Shown here: piece by piece, positions 1-10,600 of the stretch
Numbering within the stretch: position 1 is the first letter of the stretch
Layout of the letters: each line of letters starts with the position of its first letter
Source: Tausonia pullulans
Taxonomy: Eukaryota > Basidiomycota > Tremellomycetes > Cystofilobasidiales > Mrakiaceae
DNA length: 64,000 nucleotides
NCBI GenBank assembly: GCA_951802195.1
Contig: OX637633.1
Span: 310,001 to 374,000 of the forward strand
Direction of reading: 5' to 3'
Notes under the pieces: generated by a model
The model's database searches: none
Seen by the model: only the letters and a program-made list of their open reading frames with translations
Told to the model about the DNA's origin: nothing
Position numbers and translations under genes: made by a program

Positions 1-66
1 AGGCGGGCCGATAATTCGGTCAGTCGACATCTCCCAATCGGCGCGACTCCTTCGTACTCACCCTTT

Positions 67-2347
67 TCATCGCCTGCCCCTCGTGACCCCGCCCCTCTTC
101 CATTTCCTTGCCCCCGAGCCCCCCGACGCAGCCGTCAAGACGACAGCGGCAGAATTCTTGATCTTCCGCCGCTTGACGACTCCGCCGATCCCAAACGTAT
201 GGTCGGCGCGCGAGGGGGCGCACGAGGCGCACTTAGTTGAGTTAGCAAGGTGGCGGAGCAGGGCATCGCTAGATGATGGATATGGTCAGCTTGGAGGGGA
301 CTGTATGGGATGATAGAGAGATACTGACTTGCGCATGAACTTTTCGGGGCAGGTCGGACACGTGTAAGGCCGTTCCCCTGTGTGGATCCTGTTGAAGGAG
401 GGCGCGTGTCAGCGAAAGCTTTGAGAAGAGAGATGACATGTTGACTCGCCGGCGATGGCGGTTAAGGTCGTTCTGGGCGATGGATAAGCGCATCAGTCTT
501 GAGCTTGAGATACCGCCGCTGATCTACTCACCTTCCTCAGGAATTTCTCCTCGCAGAAATCGCACGCAAACGGCCTGTTCCCAACCTCTTCCACCTCCGC
601 TTCCACTTCCTTGTCCTCAAGGCACGTCCGCGCCGACTTCGCCAAGCTGCTAGTGACCGATACGGCTACAATCGTCGTTGAGACCGTCGAGGAGCGTCGG
701 GCGCACGTGATGACGGTGGGCTTGCTCGCTACCGGAGGAGAAGGCGATTGTGATGGAGGGACAACAAGAGCAGCTGAGGGTGGGGCCCTTCGTGGGCGCG
801 TGGAGCGCTGGGGGGCAGAAGCCCGAGCGGATGGGAGAGTTTCTTGGCGAGAGGGACGAGAGCAATGAGAAGCAGGAGGAGGCGTCGGCGGCAGGGCCGA
901 TGGGGTGGTAGGGGTAGTCTGTGGAGGAAAGTCAGCCACGCTCGTTCATCCAGTCCATGCGAAGGAGGAGGCCGACCTTGAGCACCGGCTCGGCCGGGAT
1001 CGCAGGTTGTATGCGCCTGTCACCCACGCTAGTTGGCTTCACCATCGTCGCCGCTTGCAAAACATCCGGAGCCCTGCATGCGGCGGACTTCTCGGTGGTA
1101 TCGATTCCGCGAGCGAGACCAAAGAGGATTTCGCCCGTGAGAAGGACCTCGGCATCGACGGGACCCGGTACCAGCTCATCGCCACCACAGCAATCCCTTC
1201 GACAGATATGATCCTCGACCTGGAGAGGCTTGGTGGTGAAGAGAAGGCCAGGGAAGGGCGGCGTCTCCTCGGCGGTCGAAGCCGTGGATCTCGAGGAGGA
1301 CGAGAGCGTCGGCGACAGGGACGGAGCGGCGAAGACGCCAGTTTTCGAAGTGGTGTGGAGGGGTGAGCCAGAGGAGCAGGGGGTTGTCGTCGCCGACGAC
1401 ATCGCGGAGCGAGACTTGTTGGTGTACTCAGCATGTGGACGAGATGATCGGATGTTACCGGCGCCCGCGGGGGCAGGGAAGTTCGTGGCTGAGGAGCAAT
1501 GAGACAGGGGTTGGAAGGGAGAACATCGGAGCTTTCAGCTTGTCGTTCGAACTTAGATCACACGAGACAAGGATGGACGGTCACCTCGCTGAATAGGCGA
1601 CTGAGCAGCACTATACGGATGGTAGCCAGACAACGAGTAGCTCCCGGAAGATGAAGATGAGACCGACGGATGGCGATGGCGAGTTGGAGGGTCGCCGCGC
1701 TGGGGTGGCGCCGGAAATGCCAAGGGGAAGGCAGGAGGAGCGGGCGCTGAGTAGCGATCCGAGACCGAAGCTGGTGTTACGACGTATGTTGGAAGGTCGT
1801 ACGAGAAAGGAGGTGGGGTACTATAAGGGAGGAGCGGCCGGGCTGATGAGCGAGACGAAGAGGAATGTTAGGTCACTAACTGAAGCAAGAGAGAGGACTG
1901 GCAAGCAAATGGCCACGCAACTCCAGGGATGCATGCCAATCAGACTCACGCTGGTATGATACGGGAGGAGCAGAAGGAGCGGGAGGGGGTGATGGAGGTG
2001 CGGTAGGAATGGCAGAATAGCGAACTTTATATCCGGGCGGATCGACGCCGTCGCATGAAAGGGGCGGAGGCAGCGCGCGGGAAACAAGGAAGGTGAGCGG
2101 AGGGACGATCCAAATGTCAGCGGAGTCTTCCACGTGAGGCGCCCTTCCTCGTCCTTACAGACATCGAGGAAGGGGCGAGGAGGAGTAGAAAGACAGAGGA
2201 AGGCAACGGCGTACCGGTGGAAGACCTCGACCGACCGGCGAGAAGCTCGAGGACGCCAGGAAGGCGAAGCGGCTCGCGATACTGGGCGTAGCTGCTGAGC
2301 GGTGAGGGCAGCGGCTGGAAGGCCATGGGGTATGGATAGGAGGACAT
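67..2347 (-). CDS. C2H2 zinc-finger protein, 592 aa, 8 exons
   Basis: Probable DNA-binding regulator; target genes unknown. Exons (- strand): 2347-2215, 2153-1950, 1842-1585, 1488-977, 918-532, 472-450, 388-329, 268-67; splice phases agree throughout. The first three exons are rich in Ser, Pro and Tyr and lack a recognisable domain. The zinc fingers lie in the last four exons, about residues 490-550. Finger 1 is canonical (CDFCEEKF...NDLNRHRRIH), with the linker TGERPY. Finger 2 reads CPTCPEKF...DALLRHL then C, so it is a C2HC variant with Cys as last ligand. The tail is basic (VKRRKIK). The 23-nt sixth exon is followed by a GC-AG intron (449-389): only a GCGAGT donor restores the R-R-I-H finger end, and the nearby GT shifts the frame. 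The chosen start, MSSYPYPMAF, is the first Met next to convincing coding sequence; Mets further upstream lie in poorly coding sequence. I cannot match it to a named regulator. Confidence 0.8.
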
Positions 2348-5300
2348 GGGCCGAGGGTTGAGAGTGAGCGACGAAAGAAAGGAAGAATATGAGGTTGGTG
2401 GGTGTTGGATCCCAGCGGGCTGGCGTACGCCGAAGGAAAGAGCGGGCGGGACAAGCGAGTGAGTGAGATGAAGGTTGGCGGAGTGAGAAACGAAGCCTAG
2501 GAAGAACGAGGAACGAAGAAGCCGCGCCCCTCGAGGGCGATGGCTCCGCCTCAACTTGTTCCGCCGGAGCCGCGGGAAACAGGCTGCGCAGGAAATAGGC
2601 GGAACAAATGGGCAAGGGAGAGGGAGAGGGAGAGGAGAGAGACAAGGGCCGTCAACTGAGACTGAGAGGGGTTAGGGAAGCATCACCCATCGAATGCAAC
2701 TGATGATGAGACAGCGACCCTTGGATTTCGTCCTCAGAGATCTCTGAGAGCATCAAACATTGCGGACGAAGATCCACCATCTTGACCATATGGGACCGTT
2801 GGGTCGATGGGAATCCTTGGGAGAAGAAAGAGGCAGGCGAGAGAGAGAAGAAGCGCATGGGTCTCGACTCAGCCCTCCCAAGTCCGCTTTCCCATCCGGC
2901 AGTGTCCGCGAACCTTCCTCGACAGTCACCTCTCCTTATCTCTCCATTCCTTCATGTGCTCACAGGATGAGCGAGAAGAATGATGAGCATGCTCACCAAG
3001 AGTACGCTGCTGGCACAGGCTGCTTTCGTCTCTCAAGCAAAACTATCACTTGTCCGTTACTGACACCTGCCTAGCTCGCTCGGATGCACTTGGCTTGTCG
3101 GCTCCGGTCGGTAAAGGACCGCGCCCTGGATTGAGTTAGATGGCGTCCGAAACACATGCACTCCGGACCAGGGGGTCGGGTGGATGGGTGCACCGCCTTG
3201 TTCCCGCTTGTGCAAGTCAAAAGACGCGGCGTCTCGTTAGGGAAGGATTGGTGGACTGAGCCTTGTTCTCCCGTCTCCCGGAGGGAGAAGGTCGATGCAT
3301 GTATCATGGTCACAGGACGATTGGTCGGGAAGGAGAGGAAGGAAGAAGAACATGATAGCCCTCCTCCGCCTTCTCGGCTACACCTCGGGCGGGCTCATCA
3401 GTGGGCCGGCCCGCCGGCCGGCGCCCAGCTCGAGCGATCACTCGTTCAACCTCGCCATGCGGATCGCCTTGCCTTGTCGTGTGGCTCGGGCCCTTCCTAC
3501 ACCCTCTCTCTTCCAGCCCTCTCTAGCCCCTGGAAAGAGTCATCTCGCTAGCGTGAGAAGCGGGGACATCGGGCACGTGCTTCTTTCCTTCTGCCTCTTC
3601 GCTCTCTTCTGGCCTCGATCCATGCCGAGAGAGAGTTTGTACGTTTCGGCGGAGCAGACAGATCAATCATGAGTCTACTTAGCTATCACCCATTCAGCCC
3701 CTCCTTCCTTCTCCGGGACTTGTCGGAAGGTTCTTCTTCTCGCCCGCGGTATTTCTTTTTTGTTGGCCCGCGCGCGTGGTTCTCTCCTGTTTGGGCCGTC
3801 GTTCTGCCGTTTATGGCTAGCCTTGTCCCTTCCTTATTTTTTCTCCTTGTGACTCCGGTATTCATTTCTTGCATTAGCTGCTTCCCTGACATGGCGCCTT
3901 TCGGTAATGGGCGTCCATTCATCCCCAGGCTTCTGAGTGTAGACAGCTGCCTAGTGGCGGTCTCATGCGCTCTTTCCTGATGAAAGCGATTTGGGAATCG
4001 GAGCGCAAAAGCTTGTAAAAGACTGAAAATGAACGAGTGGGAGGAAAAAAGACGCGAAAGTAGTATGACCGCAGGGACCAGCCTTGAATCAAGGGAGGGA
4101 CTCGGACTCTGCTGGGCCCGGAGGGCGATGGTCTTGAACCTTGACTCAGACCTTCAGTAGAAAAACGAGGAAGGGTGAATGAGTCAACTGCAACTAATGA
4201 GAGTTGTCATCAGCGGTGGCAGGAATGTTCGAGCGGGTGGATGAGAACGATGGCTACTGACTGAGCGATCTTCCAGGCGTCTTTCGTTAGAAGTTAAGGC
4301 ATGAGGTTAAGCAGGCCAGGAGAAGGAGGAACCGAGGTGAGGAAGGTTTAATGGTATTTCCGGACGGAAAAGAATCGTCAGGTTGGACATGAGATCAGTG
4401 GCGAAGTTGAGAAAAGAGATTCATCGAGCGTGCACGCCTGATTAGGACAAAACGAGGATATGTAGAGGAGGGTCAAGAGTGAGCTGGGTCTTCGAGGATC
4501 TGAAGAGCGGCCGACCGTCAGTATACTCACTTGCACAGCTCAAAGCCTATCAAAGATGACCACGACTCATCTCGCTCGCCAGATCAGGTCCTGGACTACT
4601 CTTCGTTGAAAGACATCCGGCTTCCGACTTAATAAACCCAGCCCGCGGGAGCACGCACCCCGACATTCGTGCTGTTGGGTCACTCGCTGGGGAGTCGCCG
4701 GCCGATAGTCAAATAGATCAAGGCCGAAGCTTCTCTCCAACGACAGTTCATAAAGGGTGTCGTCGAAGGTTGAGGAGAGCCTTGACGAGCGCTTTGCACC
4801 TGGCTAATAAACAGGTGGTAGAGGCTGAGCTTCGGCGGACATCTTCTGCCATGAAGGTTCTGAGAGAAAGAGAGAAGGAACTGAGAGTTATTCATCTGAG
4901 GCGCTGATCAACTGAAGAGTGGAACCGTCGAGGAGACGAGAAAATATCGTCTATGATTCTGGTTGACGGCCTCGCGGATAAGGATGAGCATGAAATCGGC
5001 TTGTTTTTCTGCCTGCTCGTACCTCACGTTGCCCTCAAGATTTTTGCCGTCATCCTCCCAGTCGCAAGACATAGAACTGAGCTCCGAGGCCATCTCCCTG
5101 CAGGAAAAGCGAATTCCCGGAACTCGTGCAAGATGAGGAGGTCTGCCGCATTGCAAGCAGGCGTCGAACGAGAGGATGGCATCAGATGTACGGCGAACGC
5201 AAAATAAACAAGAACACTTATTGATGATATCGATGAGAAGCATGAAAGACCATAACGGCGAGGACGAGGCGGTTGGCTGAGGAGAGAAGCGGACAGTCTT

Positions 5301-5400
5301 GACCGGCGAAAGCGAGGTCGAAGCGTCGGCGACGCCCATTGCATGTCGAGCATATTTTCTCGTGCGCTCAACTTTGTTCCCATATAGAGCGACTGACGCT
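2348..5400. other. Gene-poor intergenic stretch, 3 kb
   Basis: I find no reading frame here with splice support, recognisable domain or convincing composition. The frames present are short and pyrimidine- or purine-biased. The stretch lies upstream of the C2H2 gene and downstream of the TRAIP-like gene, so it may hold a long regulatory region or leader of the C2H2 gene. No tRNA, repeat array or transposon end was seen. Confidence 0.4.
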
Positions 5401-7081
5401 TCAGATCTTCCCAAGTAGCGTCCCTCCCCCAGCCTTGGACCTCCGTTTTGGCCCCAGCACGATCTGCCCTGACGGCGCGGCCTCCCCGCCGCCTGACCCT
5501 ACTCGTAGTCGCTTGTTGCCTGCTGAGGCGCCGGTGTGGCGCGGGCCTGAAGAGAAGGCGTTGATTGTTGCCTTGGTCGTTGTTGATAATGAGGAGGATA
5601 GAGTCGAAGAGGTGGAGGAGTTCGCGCGAAGAAGGGAAGAGGTGGAGGGTGTCATCGTCCGAGAGGAGAGTACGCCGGAGCAATGGGAATTGTTGAGAGA
5701 GGAAAGCGGTCTAGGTCGCGGCTGTATCAGAAAAGCATAAGCATGGGAAGACTGAACTTGGAACACTACAGTCAAAGACGTACTGAATCTGACCGCCAAC
5801 TGGTCCTCTCGTCTTCCCGCTCGACATGGAGGCTGTCGTCCAAAGCACCCTTGTCGGTGTCCATCTCCATCATCTCGGAGCTACCATTGTAGGCTTTGCT
5901 CCGCTCGGATGATGACGCCCGCTCCATATCAAATGTGCCTTCGTCGCTGTCCTCGTCGTCAAAGTTCCATGTTCGCTCCTTCTCACGTGCATGATGGAGC
6001 ACCCGCACCGTCGCCTCGGTCTCCAACCGAGCGATCGTCTGTCTGGATTCGGCGAGCTGGGCCGTCAGCTTCGAGTTCTTTCGACGATGCGACGCGAGGG
6101 AGGCCTCGTGTGCAGTAAATGTACCCCGAATGGCATCGAGTTGACTGGAGCAGAGTGAGAAGGAGAGAAACATTCAGCCGCCTGGCTTTGTGCCCCCACC
6201 CAAAGATAGAAAGGAGCTCACGTTTGAAGCGCTCTCTTCTCCGCCACTGCGTCCTCCCTCGCTCGCTCCTTCGCAGACAACTCGACCTTCAGCCGATCCC
6301 GCTCTCTCGCCGCTTCCTTTTCACGCTCCCTCTCCGCACGCGCCCACTCCTCTTGATCGTGCGCGAGCCTGGAGAGGTATTTGTCTCGCGAGATACGCTC
6401 GGCATCGGCTTCCCGGTGGGAGGAGGCTTCGAGGCTCTTGGTGAGGAGGACCTTCTCAGTCGTGAGGGAGGCGATGGAGAGCTTGTACGAATCAATGCGG
6501 TACGTGTAATGGAGTCTCGATCGGAGTTCTTTGAGCGTCGTCGAGAGGGATATGAGGCTGGACTGCAAGATTGGAGGCCAATGATGCAGGTTCAGCAAGG
6601 CGGCATTGACGCGACGCGACTCAAGACGCGGCTCCTCCAGACTCACTCTGAGCTCATCATCATTCGTCACGACCTCCCATTGTCTCGGCTCCTTCAGCTC
6701 CACCTCCAGTGCACCCGAAAATTCCTTCACCCCCTCAAGCGCCTTCTCCACATCCCTTCCCTCGCTTTCTACCCCCAAGTTGGCCGCTTGTTGCGTGAGC
6801 CGCTTCACGCTAGCCGCAAGCCCTCCTCCGCCCTCAGCGCCTCCTTCGCCGCCCGGGGTTCCATCAAAGAACAGCTTCCGAAGCGCGACTGATGGCTTTG
6901 GGATGAGTTCCCGGCAGTTTGGGCAGCAGCGGGCACGAGTTTTCTGCGTGGCGAACCACCGCTGAATGCAGTGGTGATGGTGGACGTGCCCGCAGGGGAG
7001 ACTGACAATCTGGGGGAGGGCGGGGGCGGACGAGGTAGATGCGGGAAAGAGGAATTCTGAGCAGATGCTGCATTCTGCCAT
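5401..7081 (-). CDS. TRAIP-like RING-finger coiled-coil E3 ubiquitin ligase, 513 aa
   Basis: Three exons: 7081-6222, 6144-5784, 5721-5401. The first residues form a RING finger (CSIC at residues 4-7, CGHVHHHHC, then CPNCREL), followed by about 300 residues of predicted coiled coil rich in Glu, Arg and Leu (EREREKEAARERDRLKVEL), then a Ser/Thr-rich basic tail. A RING placed at the extreme N-terminus with an IQRWF segment before the last Cys pair and a long coiled coil behind is the layout of TRAIP, the replisome-associated ubiquitin ligase that removes the CMG helicase and clears DNA crosslinks. The human protein is a little shorter (about 470 aa). I see no clear PCNA-binding box at the C-terminus, LLGKI. 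RING and coiled coil are seen directly; the TRAIP assignment rests on layout and on resemblance around the RING. Confidence 0.8.
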
Positions 7082-7605
7082 AAGGACAGTTGAGGGAGAT
7101 GGATGTTGAGAAGGAAGTGGAGGGAGAGATTAGGACAACGACGCTTTAGGGAAGGGGGGAGAGGAACCAATGCGCATGGCCCACCCATTTGTCTAGGATG
7201 CCACTTTCCTTTCTCACAAATCCAGTTGACATTGGGCCTGCTCAGCGGAAAGAAGTAATAAGATCTGAGCACACACTGATACTCTCTGATTGAGGCGGTG
7301 TCATGGGCGATACGGCGCGAATTAAATTGGGGTTGTCTAGACCCTGTCGTGGGAGGCGGGGGCGACGGAGATGGCCCAGCCCCTACTCGCACGCATACAC
7401 TCAACCAACCCTCCACCACCATCATCATCATCTCTTCAACCCAACACCTACATCCTTCACCCTTCCGAGCACAGACACGGTCTTCCTCTGATCGCGCCCA
7501 TTTCGCTTGGGTAGAGCGACTCCTCCCCTACCACTTGAACCCTCTTCCCCTCACTTCTGCCAACATCCTCCTTCGCTCCCCTGTTCGCCCTCCCCAATCA
7601 CCTCG
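7082..7605. promoter_or_regulatory. Shared divergent promoter region
   Basis: A 524-bp spacer between two genes transcribed away from each other (TRAIP-like to the left, RhoGEF-BAR to the right). The right part is a C/T- and CAC-rich leader typical of fungal 5' UTRs, including a CACCATCATCATCATC run near 7419. Regulatory function is inferred from position only. Confidence 0.45.
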
Positions 7606-10600
7606 ATGGCGCCCGACGGTCCCTCGTTCGCCTCCCCCTCCTCCTCCTCATCCCCTGCTGGTCCATTCGTCTCCCATCCGCCGCCCTCTCACCACCAGCG
7701 CGAGCCCTCCTCACATCTCCGGGCGCGTCCTAGCTCGGACGCTGCTGGCAAGCGCGTCGCTCTCGACGAGCCTCGCGGTCCCAATCGGCGCGTCCGCTCT
7801 GCCTACGTTGGCTCCCCCGGTTCCTCGCCCTATACTGTCTACCAGGCCCAGCAGCAGTATGTCGCCGCCCGGAGGACGTCTGCCAGCGACGCTCTCTCCC
7901 ACACGGCGAGCGGCGCGTCCTCATCGTTGCTCCCACCGTTGGCGTTGCCGCAGGGCCAGACAAGGAGGAGACACTCGGAGGATCCCCTCGGTCTCGGCCT
8001 GGCAACCGAGAACGACTTCTCAGGTAGATATGGTGCTGGGGTCGCTCAGGACGATACGTCGGAGGAGTTGGGCGACGTCAACGCGACGTTGGGAGGGAGG
8101 AGACCGTCGTGGGTCTCGATCCAGCTCCCCACCCTCACGCTCCCGTCATCGTCCTCGTCTAGTGCTGATACAGTAGCCGACAAGAACATGTCATTCTCCG
8201 ACTCGTTATCTTCGCACCAGAGCCTGGAGTTGTCTTTCCAGGGGGGACGACGACGAGGATCCTTGACGAGTGAACCCGACGACGATCTAGCGGGCCCGTC
8301 GCTGGCGGACCCATGCTCATCGAGCCTGTCGGTCGTCCTCCCGTCGATGGGGGCTTTCCCCCAGACATCGCCCTTCACGTCGACAGATGCGAGCAGGTCC
8401 AGCTCTCCTCCTACGAGCATTGCAATCCCCTCCTCGTTTGAGATCAAGCTCCGGACGATTAACGACGCATCAACCTCGTCGTTCGTGGGAGGAGCGATGC
8501 CGCCGGCTTCATTCTCTGGCTCCACGACGCCCTTCACCACCTCTCCCGTCTCCGGCTCTCCCGTCATCACTACTGCTGGCTCTCATGCTCGCTCGCTCTC
8601 TTCGCCGACTAGCCCTGCGCCCATCATCCCCGCTCGGTCTCCCCTCCGACCACGGTACTCGGGCACACCCTCCATTTCGTCCGTCACCTCCCTCCTTGGC
8701 GACGGGCCAAGCGCGTCTCGACCGAGCTCTGTCCGATCCAACTCCATTACATCCAACTCTTCTGTGCGGACCAAGGACGACAACGGCATTGCTGCTCCTT
8801 CGCTCGAAGCGACACTACGTCGACCGAAACCGCCGAACGACGCGTCGTCGCGTCCTACGTCCTCGGCGACGGCCGTCCCGTCGTTGTCTTCAGCGCGAGA
8901 GGCCTCTTGCTTGTCGTTGGCGCCCGAAGTGATGGAGCGGGCCAACAGGGCATTCTATGTAGCGGATGAGACGGCCATTTGGCTCGACGGCGATGATGGC
9001 TCTGAGGAGGAGACGGCAGCCGGGTTCGCTCACGCGTCTGGCTCAGCGGGGCCCAGACCGAGACCGCCGAGCACGACAGGTGGGATTCTAAGCGAGAGGG
9101 CCAAGGCCAAGTGGCGAGAGGCGAGGGTGAGTGATACCATATGCGCGCGAAAGACAAAAACGAACCGGCTCACCTAATTTCGTTTCCTCTAGATTACGTC
9201 CACGTACTTTGAGGCGCTTGAGGGGGAGTCTGAGATCCCACCAACCGAGGCTGAGGTCACCCTTGCAGATGGGGCTTCGCCCGAAACCGCACCCTTCGAC
9301 CGACCGACTCATTCGCGCTCCCACACTGCCCCATCACCGTCCAAGCTCCAAGCTCAGGCTGCTGCTGATGCTGCCGCTACTAGATCTAGCACTCGTACAG
9401 CCCTGCCCCCACCTATTATGCTCCCTAGGTCTCATGGCTCGGCGTCGACAACCATCTCCCGGTCGGGCGCCGTCTATGCCGCGCCTCTATCGCCGCCCGT
9501 GCTCTCGCCGACACCTTCATCCTCTCGTCCGCAAACGATACAGCGGCTTATGTCCAGCTCTTCTTCTATCTCGACGGCCACGTCCTCCAACGCCCACGGT
9601 CGCTCCAACTCGCAACCGTTCCCCTTTGCAGCCGCGGCGCTCAACAAGCCGCTCCCTTCACCCTCAGCAGCAGCGGCAGCAGCGGGCGTCGGAGCGACGA
9701 CGCCCACCCTCTCCAAGAGGGGCAACATCCTTCACGAGATTCACACGACCGAGCGGAGTTACGCCCGCGATCTTGCCACGGTCCGGGATGCGTACCTCGC
9801 CCGGTTCGGCCAAGGCATGACGATGACCCCAACGGAGCTCCGCCGGAGCGCGAGCAGGGCCTCAACGCATCATTCGCAGCCGAGGACGCCCATGGAGCTT
9901 GCAATGGGCGACAGGCGGACCTTGAAGCAGGCCACGGCACCTCCGGCCCTTGGCGACCACTTGAGCAACAGCAGACTCAGCGGACATTCTATCGGCGGCA
10001 GTGGTAGTGGTGCTCTCAACGGAAGCGGGCTCTCTATGTCGTCCGCTCTCCCGATCACAGGTGCCTCGGGCTTTGACTCGCCTCAGCGATCCCCCTCCAT
10101 CTCGTCACCCTCATCGCCCTACGCTGGGACTAGCTCTAACGGCGGAACCTCGTCGTATTTTTCCCAGCAGCGGCTCTCGACGCTCTCCTCAACGACTCTC
10201 TCTTCCTCGCCGACGTCGACGTCGCAAGGGGCTGGGTCGCTTTCCTTGGGGGATACACGCGCCGTATTTCTTAACATTGAGGCCGTCGCGGCGCTCGCGG
10301 GGGAGTTTGCAAGCGTCCTCGAGCGAATGGCGCTCGAACAGGAGGGCAAGGACATGATAGGAGAGGCTTTCTTGGCGATGGTGCGTGTTTTTCTCCTGTC
10401 TCGTAACCGCCCGCTTGCCTGTCTCTGAACTGACTTGACTCTCGTTTCGTTCCCTCTCTGCAGATGCCCCGCATCAAGCAAGCCTACACTTGGTACTGCT
10501 CCCGTCAAGCCGCCGCCCACACTAAGCTCGTCCAGCTTCTCACAGACGCACGGCACGCTACCTACTTCGCCGAGTCATGGGAGCTCGCTCGACCGCACAC

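Noticed and set aside
1821-2645. A 274-codon minus-strand frame
   Set aside because: It overlaps the real C2H2 exons in another frame; splice phases and amino-acid texture support the exons instead.
3669-3980. Hydrophobic 103-codon plus-strand frame that could suggest a membrane protein
   Set aside because: Hydrophobicity follows from a C/T-rich strand; no start context, homology or splice support.
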